This document shows, piece by piece, positions 32,142 through 43,254 of a DNA stretch of 64,000 bases. Origin of the DNA: Periplaneta americana (Eukaryota > Arthropoda > Insecta > Blattodea > Blattidae). The stretch lies in assembly GCF_040183065.1 (NCBI RefSeq), contig NC_091132.1:163358102-163422101 (forward strand), read 5' to 3'. Made by a program: the position numbers and the translations under genes. The notes below the pieces were generated by a model. That model worked only from the letters and a program-made list of their open reading frames with translations. It was not told the DNA's origin and did no database searches. How positions within the stretch are numbered: position 1 is the stretch's first letter; every line of letters starts with the position of its first letter.

Positions 32142-32744
32142 TAAGAGGGAGCAACAGTAACGAGTATAAATAAGAGTTGGGAGGAAATTAAACACAGAAT
32201 AAATATGGGAAATGCCTGTTATTATTCGGCTGAGAAGCTTTTATCATCCAGTCTGCTGTCAAAAAATCTGCAAGTTAGAATTTATAAAAACAGTTATAAT
32301 ACCAGTCGTTCTGTATTGTTGTGAAACTTGTACTCTCACTTTGAGAGAGGAACATAGGTTAAGTGTGTTTGAAAATAAGGTGCTTAAGAAAATATTTGGT
32401 GCTAAGAGGGGTGAAGTTACAGGAGAATGGAGAAAGTTACACAAAACAGAACTGCACGCATTGTATTCTTTACCCGACATAATTAGGAACATTAAATCCA
32501 GACGTTTGAGATGGGCAGGGCATGTAGCACGTATGGGCGAATCCAGAAATGTATAGTGTTAATTGGGAGGCTGGAGGGAAAAAGACCTTTGGGGAGGCCG
32601 AGACGTAGATGGAAAGATAATATTAAAATGGATTTGAGGAAGGTGGGATATGATGGTAGAGACTGGATAGGGACCAATGGCAGGCTTAAGTGAGCATGGC
32701 AATGAACCTCCAGGTTCATTAAAAGCAAGTAACTAAGTAAGTAT
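32142..32744 (+). pseudogene. RTE-like LINE, short 3' copy
   Basis: GNACYYS..KLLSSSLLSKN, TCTLTLREEHRLSVFENKVL, RRLRWAGHVARMGESRN and RPRRRWKDNIKMDLRKVGYD in two frames. The tail is AAGTAACTAAGTAAGTAT. A partly matching ACGACTTAA / ACGACTAAA pair flanks it (32135; 32745), a likely target duplication. Frameshift near 32290. Confidence 0.82.
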
Positions 32745-32752
32745 ACGACTAA

Positions 32753-34145
32753 ACTAAATGAACGAAGGTTAGTAAAAATCCAACACGATTTCAAAATGGA
32801 GGAAAAGTAATTTGGACAGTGTAAACAACAATAGAAGAAATTACCTCACTTGTGAATATTCAAGGAGATATTTCGACCTATTATTATGTTTATTTACTTC
32901 ACTTACGGCCTTCATCTGTTTATTTTTCCAGAGTCCAGTTCCAAGTTACTGTTCCCAATTCTTTCTATTTGTTTAAGGCGGCAGTCTGAACTCGATGAAA
33001 TGATTAAATGGTCCTCCCCATGTAACAGTGTCAAGTTGCTTCTGGAGAGTGGAAGGAAATGGCAAAGGAACTCTGAAGCATATGTTGGATATTGCTCTTA
33101 CATCTGCCAATTGTGTAAGCTCCGGCAAAATCGCTGCGATACGTAATTGTGATTTTGTCAAAGTGTGATTTTTGTGTTCAGATGATTCTTGGCGATTGCG
33201 GGGAGCAAACCACCCCTATCTGTGGATTTCTAAGTCGTCTAGAAGTCAATATCACTGTAATCAACTTACCTCTGAATAAATCAAGAGGAGTAATCAACTT
33301 TTCATGAGCAGAAAGATGTATACGCTTATCACTCTTCTGGAAATTGAATTGATGTGCCAGTGTCATGCTTTATATGAACACAGTGATAAGCACGGCGTGC
33401 AAACTGAAGAAAAAAACTGTCCTGAACTATCATTGCGGTATGTGGGCATGTATATTCGTTCAAGAACATTTCCGAATGATGAAGGGAATCAAACATGGAA
33501 GAATATGGCGTCTGCATAACTGCACTGACACCTAATTACCGACACTAACCTTTTGAGTTGTACCAATATTAATTAGATCTCAGCTATGTTGACCTTCAAC
33601 ATATGTTGGAGATGTAATTTAGGAACTGTAGTCACAGTAGAATCCAGTGACAAACTTATCACACAGACAAATTCACAAATCTTCAAAGCACAGCCCAAAA
33701 ATACTCTGAAGTAATTGAGAAATGTGATGTTCATGCATATCTACCAGCTACTTACGTCACAAGAAATAGGCGTCAATGATGTGGATTTCAACTATCAAAA
33801 GAATGTGGAAAGAAAAATAAAAAGAAACCTAATTAACTGTACTCTCTACACCAACCAAAAAGAAAGTTTACTCTGCAACCACCAAGTCACTCTATACTGG
33901 TCTGTCAATTAAACTAGAAGTGGTTAATGTAAGAATTATCAATAGTGATTAAAAAATTCGAAACAGATATGATTTAGTAAATGTTCAGTATCAATCTGTG
34001 GAAAAAATTCACGAATGACTACAGGACAAAGAATTGACAGAGGAGAGCTAAAATCTTTTCCTTGGTGACGTACATTTAGCAGTCACATCAGCCAGTACGT
34101 AACAGATAGAGAAATACCGATCCACACATCATAAATTGCACTCAC
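32753..34145. repeat. Z2 intron 3 with block A copy
   Basis: 33216-34140 matches block A (1-1005, 6880-7895). 32753-33215 is related to 6660-6880 only at its end. No gene. Confidence 0.55.
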
Positions 34146-34283
34146 CTCAACCTCGTTTTTCATGATGGAGAAGTCAACTGGTACAGGAGATTCCTCAAAT
34201 GTCATCTCTGCTTTCAGATCATAGCTGTGATCCATACATTCCGTCTTTATTTCAGACATGTGCAGTTTTAATACATTTTCTTC
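34146..34283 (-). CDS. Second acidic cassette exon of Z2
   Basis: 138 bp, phase 0-0, acceptor GTTTTACAG, donor GTGAGT. It codes for EENVLKLHMSEIKTECMDHS, then YDLKAEMTFEESPVPVDFSIMKNEVE. It sits between cassette 37350-37487 and exon 31649-31731 and joins both in frame. The 46-residue unit is the repeated leader module of this protein family. Confidence 0.88.
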
Positions 34284-35225
34284 CTGTAAAACATACAAAA
34301 TAATTATTATGTAATAAAACATAAGTCTGTCACAAAGAACCTTTCACTGGTTTTATAACGTGTCCACTCTATTAATAATGCTGATGTCAAGGATTTCACG
34401 TCTACCAACTCCAGTGTCAGTAGTGAAATAATTTGTATCAAGAGTCGGAAGGATCCAATGAAGAGTCGCCGTTGTCTAATCAATAAGTTGGATGGCGTAA
34501 GAGGCTTATATGACGTCACGTATATCATCACATTACTTTGCAAGTAGGAAAAAATTGTTTTTATAAAATCTTGGTAATTTAACTTAGCTGAAAGTTTACG
34601 TAAAGATTAAATATTAATTGTTACCTGAAAGTTGTTGTTTCGTGTTGGTGTAGATTCTGAATGTTAAAGATGTATGTCCATAAGGTAGCTATGTTTTTTA
34701 ATGTTGTTTATAAAGTCGAAAAAAACATTTGATGAGCTTGTGTTCTTCCATATGCAGTCTAGGAATGGCGGTATAGGAACTCAAATATACAGTAAATAGA
34801 TCGTCGGTTTTTAGTGTTTTATCTGGTAACCTAATAATCCTTGTTAAATGCTTCAATTCACAATACTTTCGTTATCTGTGTCGATGGTTTACATAATTCG
34901 CAAAAGTTAAAGTTCTTTCGTGATGCACTAGCCATCCTAGGATTACTAGAATATTAATGTCTTTAGTTTAAAGGGATTAGTGTAGTTAATCGATCTAATA
35001 TACGTAAATAAGACAATTGATAGTAGATAAGTGGAGTAACACGATCTATTGGATATATATCATATTAGCTTACTGGCTAATATGTAATTTACTTGCTAAG
35101 TTAATATAATTAGGTTAATAGTAAACTTATGAATTCAATTGAGTTACATAATAATGAACTGATATATTTAATGCCTCTGGAAGTATTTCACGTTATTTGT
35201 ATCTGAGTATAATATTTAAACGTTT
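34284..35225. repeat. Z2 intron 2, block D
   Basis: Matches 1822-2341 plus 3918-4290 and 8025-8880. The stretch at about 34855 is another empty site for the LINE at 2350. No gene. Confidence 0.6.
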
Positions 35226-35237
35226 GTTCTTCAACGA

Positions 35238-36374
35238 GATAGGTTTGGAAGTAAATCCCGAAAAGACTAAGTATATGACTATGTCTCGTGACCAGAATAT
35301 TGTACGAAATTGAACTATAAAAACTGGAGATTTATCCTTCGAAGAGGTGGAAAAATTCAAACATCTTCGAGCAACAGTAACAAATATAAATGACACTTGG
35401 GAGGAAATTAAACGCAGAATAAATATGGGAAATGCCTGCTATTATTCGGTTGAGAAGCTTTTGTCATCTAGTCTGCTGTCAAAAATTCTGAAAGTTAGAA
35501 TTTATAAAACAGTCATATTACATGTTGTTCTGTAAGGCTGTGAAACTTGGACTCTCACTTTGAGAGAGGAACAGGGATTAAGGGTGTTTGAGAATAAGGT
35601 TCTTAGGAAAATATTTCAGGCTAAGAGGGATGAAGTTACAGGAGAATGGAGAGAGTTACACAAGGCAGAGCTGCGCGCATTGTATTCTTCACCTGACATA
35701 ATTCATCATCATCATCATCATTATTGGCGCCACAGCCCTTGGTGGGCCTGGGCCTCCCTTAGTAATTGTCGCCATCCATCTCTATCTTGTGTAGCAGCCT
35801 TCCAATTCTTGCACCCCAACTTTCTGGCATCCTCTTCCACTCCATCAATCCACCGCAAGTGCGGTCGACCTCGTCTTCTCTGACCTCCGGGATTTGTTAT
35901 TACAATTTTTTTGCAAGGTTCACTTGGGTCCATGCGTATTACATGTCCTGCCCACCTCAACCTGCTAGTTTTAACTATATTGATTATATTTGGCTCTCCT
36001 AGAAGTCTATATAATTCATAGTTGCATCTCCTCCTCCGGAGACCTTCCTCAAATGTTGGAACATAGATCCTTCGCAGAATACCTGACATAATTAGGAACA
36101 TTAAATCCAGACGTTTGAGATGGGCTGGACATGTAGCACGTATCGGCGAATCCAGAAATGCATAGTGTTTTAGTTGGGAGGCCGGATGGAAATAGACCTT
36201 TGGGGAGACCGAGATGTAGATGGGAAGATAATATTAAAATGGATTTGAGGGGGGGGGGTGGCATATGATGGTAGGGACTGGATCAATCTTGCTCAGGATA
36301 GGGACCAATGGCGGGCTTATGTGAGGGCGGTAATGAACCTCGGGTTCCTTAAAAGCCAGTCAGTAAGTAAGTAA
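35238..36374 (+). mobile_element. RTE-like LINE copy with nested second LINE
   Basis: A 5'-truncated copy starting in the thumb region (VNPEKTKYMTMSRDQNIV) and ending with the GRPRRR-type region, a short AAAAGCCAGTCAG end and a (GTAA)n tail. It is flanked by a perfect 12-bp duplication GTTCTTCAACGA at 35226-35237 and 36375-36386. Paralogous empty sites are at about 4470, 8889 and 13098. The open frames at 35347-35883 and elsewhere are interrupted by stops (for example TAA at 35535) and by the nested insertion. Confidence 0.93.
35704..36080 (-). mobile_element. Second LINE fragment nested in the first
   Basis: The minus strand encodes EEGLRRRRCNYELYRLLGEP, TSRLRWAGHVIRMDPSEPCK, RRRGRPHLRWIDGVEEDARK and KNWKAATQDRDGWRQLLREA, the C-terminus of a related but different LINE, with an ATG-repeat tail (ATCATCATCATCATCATTAT on plus at 35705). 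A perfect 13-bp duplication ACCTGACATAATT lies at 35691-35703 and 36081-36093. It splits the host LINE codons ...SSPDII / RNIKSRR. Confidence 0.95.
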
Positions 36375-36386
36375 GTTCTTCAACGA

Positions 36387-37349
36387 ATTCGTAGCGTTAA
36401 TGACTATAATGGTGGTTCAATGAACGAAGAGTTCTAGAATCTAATCTCGCGTTATTCAAAGATAAGTGATGTATTCCAATTTCAGAAGAAGCAGTTTTTT
36501 AGAATAAAGTAAGTAGACGGTCAAATACAGAAAAATATTTGAGGAAGTGTGAACAGTGAAATAGCATAGGGTGAAAGAAAAATAAGTGGGGGTAGTGAGG
36601 GTTTTGGGGGCGTGAGTCCTCCATTTCATTCATTTTTTCAAGTATTATCATCGTGCGTGACGTCACATATTGCGTCATCGATCTCCAATTCGTCTGGAAG
36701 AGCTGCGACTGAATCTTGGATTTTACCGAAAAGCATCGTCTAGATTAATTTTAGTGTTCAAAAATCTCTCCGTTGGTTTATAGAAGGGTTCAGCGTGAAG
36801 ACACGATTAATTCTTCCTCTCCATGTAAGTCAGTGTGAGGAAACTATGTATTGCAGAACGGAGGTGGATGAAGAAAGGATCTCTAAAGCATTCTTTGTTT
36901 TATGAACTTATTGCGTAATTATAAACAAATGGTACGAAGAAATTGGCATCAAATATGTGAAGTTTGGCAAATAAACAATTTAAAAAGAAACATTGAAAAG
37001 AAAAAATAAAAATACAATTCAGATTATTTTCTAAACCAGGTGCAAAGTACAACTTTAGTCAACTACTATTGGAGTAACTCAGAGTGGCCCACATTCCGTA
37101 CTGGACTGTCAATTAAATGAAAGGAAGCATGGTAAAAATAAAATCAGTGGGGATCAAATCATCAACATGTATATCATTTTGTATGCGTTAAGCATAGCAG
37201 TTTTTGTGATAAAACATGGGCGGAAAAGAATCACGAAATATGTAGGATGTTGAAATGGACAGCATGAAAGCATCAATCATATCCCCTGGTCACCTGAATG
37301 TAGCAGCCACATCAGGCAATTAAGAAAAAACGTCATAAACTGCACTCAC
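36387..37349. repeat. Z2 intron 2, block C
   Basis: Matches 4470-5620 and 8885-9820. It begins with the tRNA-like stretch. No gene. Confidence 0.6.
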
Positions 37350-37487
37350 CTCGACTTCATTTTTGACGAAGGAAAGGTCAATTGGCACATGAGTTTTATC
37401 AAATGTCATCTCAGATTTTACATCACTGCTGTGGTCAATACATTCTGTCTTTATTCCAGTCACTTGCAGATATGATACATTTCCCTC
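37350..37487 (-). CDS. First acidic cassette exon of Z2
   Basis: 138 bp, phase 0-0. Acceptor TGTGTTGCAG, donor GTGAGT. It codes for EGNVSYLQVTGIKTECIDHS, then SDVKSEMTFDKTHVPIDLSFVKNEVE. The intron separating it from the start exon is only about 150 bp (37488-37640), against about 2.3 kb in Z1, where the CACAGTC element and other DNA lie. Confidence 0.9.
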
Positions 37488-37640
37488 CTGCAACACACAA
37501 ATCATAGTAATTATACAATGATCTCTCGCACCCAGTCATAGTAGGATGTATTTTTTACGCCCACATGATAAGCTAAGTTGTTATAAACGACGAATTTAGA
37601 AAATAAATAGCACGTAGTAGTCACTCTCAATATGGCATAC

Positions 37641-37732
37641 CTGGAGTTTCTGCTCTTCTATATCTGTGTTAATCTTTCTTTCTAATGGTAGAGGGTCGGT
37701 CTCACATTGCATCTTGATTACGTCCATCACGG
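37641..37732 (-). CDS. Start exon of zinc-finger gene Z2
   Basis: The acceptor has a long pyrimidine run (TTTTCTTTTCTTTTTCAG), then CCGTG and ATGGACGTAATCAAGATG. The coding part 37641-37727 is 29 codons, MDVIKMQCETDPLPLERKIN and then TDIEEQKLQ, with a GTATGC donor in phase 0. Start choice: this ATG is conserved with Z1 and there is a non-coding 5-bp leader after the acceptor. With the four exons downstream it gives a 1533-bp coding sequence, 510 aa, without an internal stop by my joining. The upstream 5' exon may be that near 50014. Confidence 0.88.
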
Positions 37733-38033
37733 CTGAAAAAGAAAAGAAAAAAAAAAACAGGAAATTTAAATTGACAATTCAATATGTCAGCCATTTGGAT
37801 ATACTTAGTAGTAACTGGAATAATAATTCCACATCTACTCAGGAGACACAAACAAACGAGCATAATGATTCTTGGGGGTGGTAAGGTGTATCTACACAGT
37901 TCAATTTTCTGCTCTTGTACGCATATAATCTGAGGAAAATAGTGAAAGAATGAAGTTGAAAAAGCAGGTTGAATTGAGATGCATGCATATTTTGTGTCTA
38001 CACGGTGCGCTATATTGAACGTCATTATCTATA

Positions 38034-38074
<41 letters not shown>
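37733..38074. repeat. Upstream intron of Z2 with (TA)n
   Basis: 37733-38030 matches 12374-12640. 38029-38074 is a TA dinucleotide run next to a LINE 3' end. Confidence 0.7.
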
Positions 38075-38080
<6 letters not shown>

Positions 38081-39333
38081 TTCTAATGCCAGGTGTTTGA
38101 CAATAAAGTCATTTGACCTCTTGCACTCCAATATTTTTCAAAGATATTATCATGGTCAGCCACTGAAGCACAGATTTTGAGGTGTCCCGAATCCATTTCT
38201 TGGTTTGAGTTGCACGCCGGGCAGTTAGGGGACTGATATATTCCAATTCTATGCAGGTGTTTGGCCAAACAATCATGGCCTGTTGCCAATCTAAATGCAG
38301 CTACAGACGATTTTCGTGGTAAATCGGGAATTAACTGTGGTTTATGATGGCGGGAGTTCCATCTTTTCCCTTGAGATTGTGTTATCAAATTTTGTTTGCT
38401 GAAGTCTAAGTATGTAGATTTAATAAATCTTTTCACAGAGTAATATGTAGATTTAGTAACAGGTCTGTAAGTAGCAGTGCTGCCCTTCTTTGCTAAAGTA
38501 TCCGCATTCTCGTTTCCCAGGATTCCACAATGGGATGGTATCCATTGGAATACAATTCTTTTATTGAGGGATATTAATTGAGAGAGCATTTTAGTTATTT
38601 CTGCTGTTTGAGATGAAGGTGTGTGTTTAGAGACTATTGATAGAATAGCTGCTTTGGAGTCTGACAATATAACCGCATTCTTAAATTTATTGATGTGGCA
38701 GAGAAGATTCCTGAGACTTTCACTTTTTGCAGTGATTTCTCCATCAAAACTTGTTATTCCATACCCAAGAGATCTATAAAGTGAGATGAGACAGCACGTA
38801 ACACCTGCACCGACACCTTGTTCTCTGGAGATCAAGGATCCGTCAGTATATAAATGAAGCCAGTTTTGTGGAGGGTACCTAATATTAATTGTCTCTAAAG
38901 ACAATTGTTTCATTATTTCAGTGTTTACTTCTGATTTCAGTATTTCTTCTGTTAAATTTAGATTATATTCTATATTTAATATAGTTAAAGGGTTTGGTTT
39001 AATTTGTAAGTTTTCTTTTAAATTCGGGATATTGATTTTCTGTTTTAATTCTTGAAGAATGGATATGAAACTTTTTTGAGTTTTCAATATACAGAGAGGA
39101 CTGTATGCATCCCAATTGTTTCCTTGTAATCTGATAAGTTTTTTAAATTGAATCAGTGCTTTTTCTTCTATTGTCATTTTGATGCTGTTAATATTAGTGA
39201 GGAATCTCATAGAATCTATTGGAGTTGTTTTGATTCCACCAGTAATGAGCAAGTCAATGTTTATAGAGCCAGTTCTGACATACTGCGGAGAAATTTTAAT
39301 TACTTCACCTTTCATAATCGAAATAGAATATGT

Positions 39334-39336
<3 letters not shown>
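38075..39336 (-). mobile_element. RNase H-bearing LINE copy 2, with a 5' inversion
   Basis: The minus strand ends in ATTAGAAAACAAC exactly like copy 1, then runs into (TA)n. From about 39255 down to 38083 the sequence is collinear with copy 1. 39256-39336, however, is the adjacent upstream part of the same element (coding IEPVLTYCGEILITSPF) in the opposite, plus, orientation, with about 17 bp missing at the junction. This is the structure left by twin priming. The insertion sits between two (TA)n tracts (38029-38074, 39338-39381), so it probably hit a TA microsatellite. Confidence 0.9.
38083..39258 (-). pseudogene. LINE RNase H and zinc knuckle region, open frame
   Basis: An uninterrupted frame of more than 380 residues. 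It has LYTDGSLISREQGVGAGV, DGEITAKSESL, LSDSKAAILSI, FQWIPSHCGILGNENADTLA (RNase H D-E-D-H-D set) and CPACNSNQEMDSGHLKIC near the end. It keeps Ser in LSDSK where copy 1 has Phe, so this copy is closer to the active form. It lacks the polymerase. The first residues of the apparent frame (39259-39315) come from antisense reading of the inverted piece and are not real. Confidence 0.88.
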
Positions 39337-39337
<1 letters not shown>

Positions 39338-39384
<47 letters not shown>

Positions 39385-39442
39385 AGGTAAAATCCAAGAA
39401 GAGTCACTGTATTCCCAATCAATATGACGGATGAGGTAATAG
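39338..39442. repeat. (TA)n microsatellite and flank
   Basis: 39338-39381 is a TA run. 39385-39442 resembles 12660-12715. Confidence 0.75.
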
Positions 39443-39624
39443 CACAGTCTAGTATATACAAACACGAAGCTTGAGTTGTTAAGAGTACTAGGAACAATAG
39501 ACTGTGCTGGCACTATTTCATATTGTCTGTGATGAGGCGATAGTAACGATCCTACTGGTTAGCAACTATTTATGGATGCACATTCCCTACGTATTGAGCT
39601 TCGTGACTGTATATACTAGACTCT
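39443..39624. mobile_element. CACAGTC-ended short element, copy 1
   Basis: Starts CACAGTCTAGTATATACAAA and ends TATATACTAGACTCTG. It is about 87% like 48610-48797 by eye. It contains an internal CAATAGACTGTG. The right end is one base off the family, and a flanking 7-bp repeat is not seen, so the right junction was probably rearranged. Confidence 0.7.
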
Positions 39625-39642
39625 GTAGTAGACTGCATATAC

Positions 39643-40015
39643 ACGCTTCAACTTTACCTTCCCCTTTAACCATTCAAATAACGAATGCAAGAGGAAATTA
39701 AACGCATTCAATTGTGCATATTTTTTTCGAATAAAAATGATAGCGCATGCGGCAATTGAAACCTAGCAACGCCGCTGGGTATCCTGTGCGTATTTTCTTC
39801 AATAGCAGCTTGTAGCGAGCAGCTGATTGTTTTAGATGGCCGAGAATAAACTGAAAATGTTTTTCATTGGTGATGTTGGACCTCTTGAACTGAAAATATC
39901 TGCAAGTACGATTAGCTTTATGGAAGATTATCGCAAATACGAGTGCGTATGGAGTGTTCAATGACAAATTTGAGAATTAAGTAGGCCTAAGTATTGGATT
40001 GGGTACTTTTACCGC
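39643..40015 (+). repeat. Inverted copy of the Z gene 5' exon region
   Basis: Plus-strand copy of 13441-13735 with the short frame beginning ATGGCCGAGAATAAACTGAA (ATGFRAME ends in ...YRKYECVWSVQ). Orientation is opposite to the zinc-finger genes, so it cannot serve Z2 as a leader. No gene called. Confidence 0.6.
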
Positions 40016-40450
40016 CATCTTAGATAACAGTGATACTATCCAAGGAAGAGTCGCTGTTTTTCCGAAAAATAAGACGGATGACGTAATAGGCCTATATGAC
40101 ATCACATATGTCCGCACATTACATTACAAGTTCGAAGAATTATCTTAATATAAAAGCGATAGTGAAACATACCTACTAACATTAATAGAATACTAAATGA
40201 AGTAGAGTAGTGATTCGATTTCATATACGTATAGTAACACAATTGATAGTGGGTAAGTGTAGTAACGCAGTCATATCATATGAGTTCACTGTGCAATACA
40301 AAGTTAATTGATTCGAGATCTATTTGCCTTATTAACTGTTATAAGTTTAATGACAAACTAATGAATTCAGTTCTATTATATAAAAATACAGTCATATGTT
40401 TAATACTTTTGGAAATATTTGATGTTAATTGTGCGTAAGTATGCTACAAT
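40016..40450. repeat. Block D-like upstream copy
   Basis: Matches 12680-13085 (CCAAGGAAGAGTCGCTGTTT, ATGACGTAATAGGCCTATAT). It is cut at about 40452 by a large composite insertion; homology resumes at about 46465. Confidence 0.65.
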
Positions 40451-40892
40451 TCTCGGGCGTTTTCACAAAACTGAACATCTATAGAAATTTTGAAGTTTGA
40501 GATATTGGTGTATCCTTATGTATTAGCACCCGCAGAATTCATTGGTATAGCCGAAATTTAGTTAAACTTAATATCTACCGGCGTAAAATGTCGGTAACTG
40601 CTGGCCTTTCACAGAACTTAACATCTACTGCCAATGAGTTTCAATAAAACTGAATATCTACGCAGCATTTCTTTTGACGTAAAAACTTCCATTAAATTTA
40701 CCTATTTTCTCAGATAAGAATGGTAAATTATTATGCGAATATTTGGAAGAATGATTTGGCCGTTTCCAATTAATTTATTTCATCAGGTGCAGACTACTGT
40801 CATTGCTGGTTGGTACATTTTTTGGCAGTACATCAGACGTTAATAAGCTATATCTTCATGTTTGTGTGAATTAAAATAAACTTTATATAAAG

Positions 40893-41025
40893 CGAGATGT
40901 CTGATTACATGTCTCCTGTCCAAGAAGTTGAACAAGGTCTTAAGAGTTGCAGGGAAACATCATCTGTGCAGAAACATTTGAAATACGATGATCTAGATAC
41001 AGAACTCAATATAGTAAGTTTGCAT
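40893..41025 (+). pseudogene. N-terminal remnant of a transposon-borne DUF7869-like gene
   Basis: ATG at 40893 opens MSDYMSPVQEVEQGLKSCRE and goes on to LDTELNIVSLHGL before a stop. Orientation and place fit the larger remnants at 42480 and 44910. By itself it would not be recognisable; linkage is inferred. Confidence 0.35.
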
Positions 41026-41251
41026 GGTTTATAGGCTATATGCATGCTGAAGATCAAAATAAAGGTAGTAACTGCTCAGCGGCTGATTTGTCACTAAATG
41101 ACTTAGTTAATTTTAGACACAAATTTAAAATGACTCTAAGATTAAACAGTATACATTTTTCCTTAAACATTTGACAATAATAAAACCTGCAAGGAGGACA
41201 GTAGAGCCTGAAGAAGTGAGAAATAAGAGATATGTATCGGTATCTGTAGTA

Positions 41252-42430
41252 CAGGGTGGGGCATAGGAACCAAGTGTTTTTAAAACAATCATAAAATAGT
41301 TTTTGTTTTCAACACAATTAATTGGTAGAACAACATTTGTGAGAACATACCATTTCATTTATGAGCGGAAAATTACATCTGGCATGTGATGTCAGTCTGC
41401 GTTGACGCATTGTTGAAAGCGCTGACGAAAATTGAACTCTACTCTTTCCAGGAGATCTCTGTTGATTTGAGTGATATGTTGACGTATCGTGTCCTTTAAT
41501 TCCTATAATATTCTGGGCTTATCCTCGTAAACACTTGCCTTTAGCTACCCCCATAGAAAAAAAATCACATGTGGACAGGTCAGGGGACCGAGGGGGCCAA
41601 GAAACATCACCAAATCTCGAAATGAGACGATTGGGAAACACGGGCAAAGAACTGCCATTGAAGCTCTGGCAGTTTGCGCCATGGCCCCATCCTGCTGAAA
41701 CCAGAAACGTTTACAGTAACTGTAACCCCATTTTCTTGAAAAACGTAGGAACCGATGACGCGAAACTGTCCCACCACGCACCAAACTGTTACTTTAGGTT
41801 TTTCGTGTAAGTGTCGCGGATTTTCAGCAGCCCAATACCGAAATTTTGTCTGTTAACGGCTACATTAAAGTGGAAATGGGCTTCATCACTCATTTCAACC
41901 ATCATGTTTTCATACTTCTCGTTGAGTGCAAGCATTTCCTGTGCGAAATTCATCGTTGGGGTAATCCCTTACATTGACTTTCTAAACAACCAGTCATCTT
42001 GTTTTGGTGTAAATGTAAATCGTCATGCAAAATCCGTCTTACCGTACGACTGCTGAGTCCAAGTGCAGCTGAATGTCTTCGAGCAGAGTGGCCTGGGCTG
42101 CACAGTATCGCTTGTCTAACTCAAATTTCTCTGGAGTACGCACTCTGCGTTGGGGGCCAGGTGGTTTATTCTTCAGTATTGCGCCCAATATAAGATTGTG
42201 TCACGCACGGGAACAGAATCATTGCGATTAATATTGAATCTGTAGCAAAACTCACGCCATATCTAACAAAACAATCATACGAAAACATGCGTCCACTGCT
42301 CCATGATGCTGACTGCAGATGAAATGCTATGAGCCACGGAATGGACTGTCAAATGACGCACGTCTCTCCCTTTCATAATGACTGAGTACAAGCCATTCCA
42401 AAAAATACTTGGTTCCCATGCCCCATCTTG
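41252..42430 (-). mobile_element. Rosa-like mariner element, inactive
   Basis: 1179 bp with ends CAGGGTGGGGCATAGGAACC and (complement) CAAGATGGGGCATGGGAACC. TA duplications at 41250-41251 and 42431-42432. It interrupts the gene remnants to either side. Confidence 0.88.
41290..42300 (-). pseudogene. Mariner transposase, frameshifted
   Basis: Minus-strand pieces in shifting frames: MSDEAHFHFN (first catalytic Asp), WFQQDGAMAQTARASMAVL (second Asp), and WPPRSPDLSTCDFFLWG (third). By following the frame over a 1-bp deletion near 41635 I count 41 residues between the second and third Asp, the DD41D spacing of rosa-type mariners. Several stops and shifts make it non-functional. Confidence 0.78.
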
Positions 42431-42479
42431 TATATCATGTGTAGAAGGAAAATAGCGAATCTGTGGTTGTATGTGCTGT

Positions 42480-43254
42480 CACTTTTGCAAGCATTTTGAG
42501 TGTGCCAAAGAGAACATTACTATGTTTAGCGAAAACAAATTTTACCTCCAAAGAGATGCCAGTAGAAAGTCGCGGAGGTCGAAGAATAAAGGAAAGACAT
42601 GAAGAGCAAACCGAACTTATTATGGGAATATATTAAAATACAAATGTAGCGAAGTTCATTATTCTCGATGGGATTCCTATCGCATTTACCTGCCGCTGGA
42701 ACTAAGTATTAAGTTGATGTGGAGAAGATGTGATGAAGATGTTCGCCATGGCCATTTCCCTGTTCTCTCTCAAGATACAAATCAGTTATCTACAAACATT
42801 TTAATCTTGGCTTTGAAAATCCTCGCTCGGATACATGCTCTGCATGTGCAGAGTTCTTGCTGAGAATTAAATCAACTCCCGATTCAGAAGAAAAGAACAA
42901 AGTCAGAACTGAAAATAATGGAGACAAAAGAACATGAAATAAATATTTATTTCGATTGTGAACAAAACTAACCACTCCCTAAATTACCAATAGGAGAAAT
43001 TTTATAGTAACCAAGTGTGGCTGTACAACTTCACAGTACTGCAGGTAGAAAGTAACAACAGTACACACATTTCACACCACACTTGGTTCGAGACTCAGAG
43101 TGGTCATGGTTCGAATGAAAATGCATCTGTATTAAAACACTACGAAACAGAACTGGAGAAGAACTTGAATGAAAAGATAAGAAAAAGAAAATTGTTCTTT
43201 ACCTCTTCTCTGCCTCTTGTGCCTCATAACAAGAATTCTACAGACATGTCCATC
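42480..43254 (+). pseudogene. Middle part of the DUF7869-like gene
   Basis: Decayed frames give YRIYLPLELSIKLMWRRCDE and FNLGFENPRSDTCSACAEFL, then acidic and lysine-rich linkers. The FxLxFxxPRSDTCxxC motif is typical, from memory, of insect transposon-associated proteins with a DUF7869 domain. Stops and frame changes are frequent. It is cut at 43255 by a TIR-bearing insertion. Confidence 0.5.
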
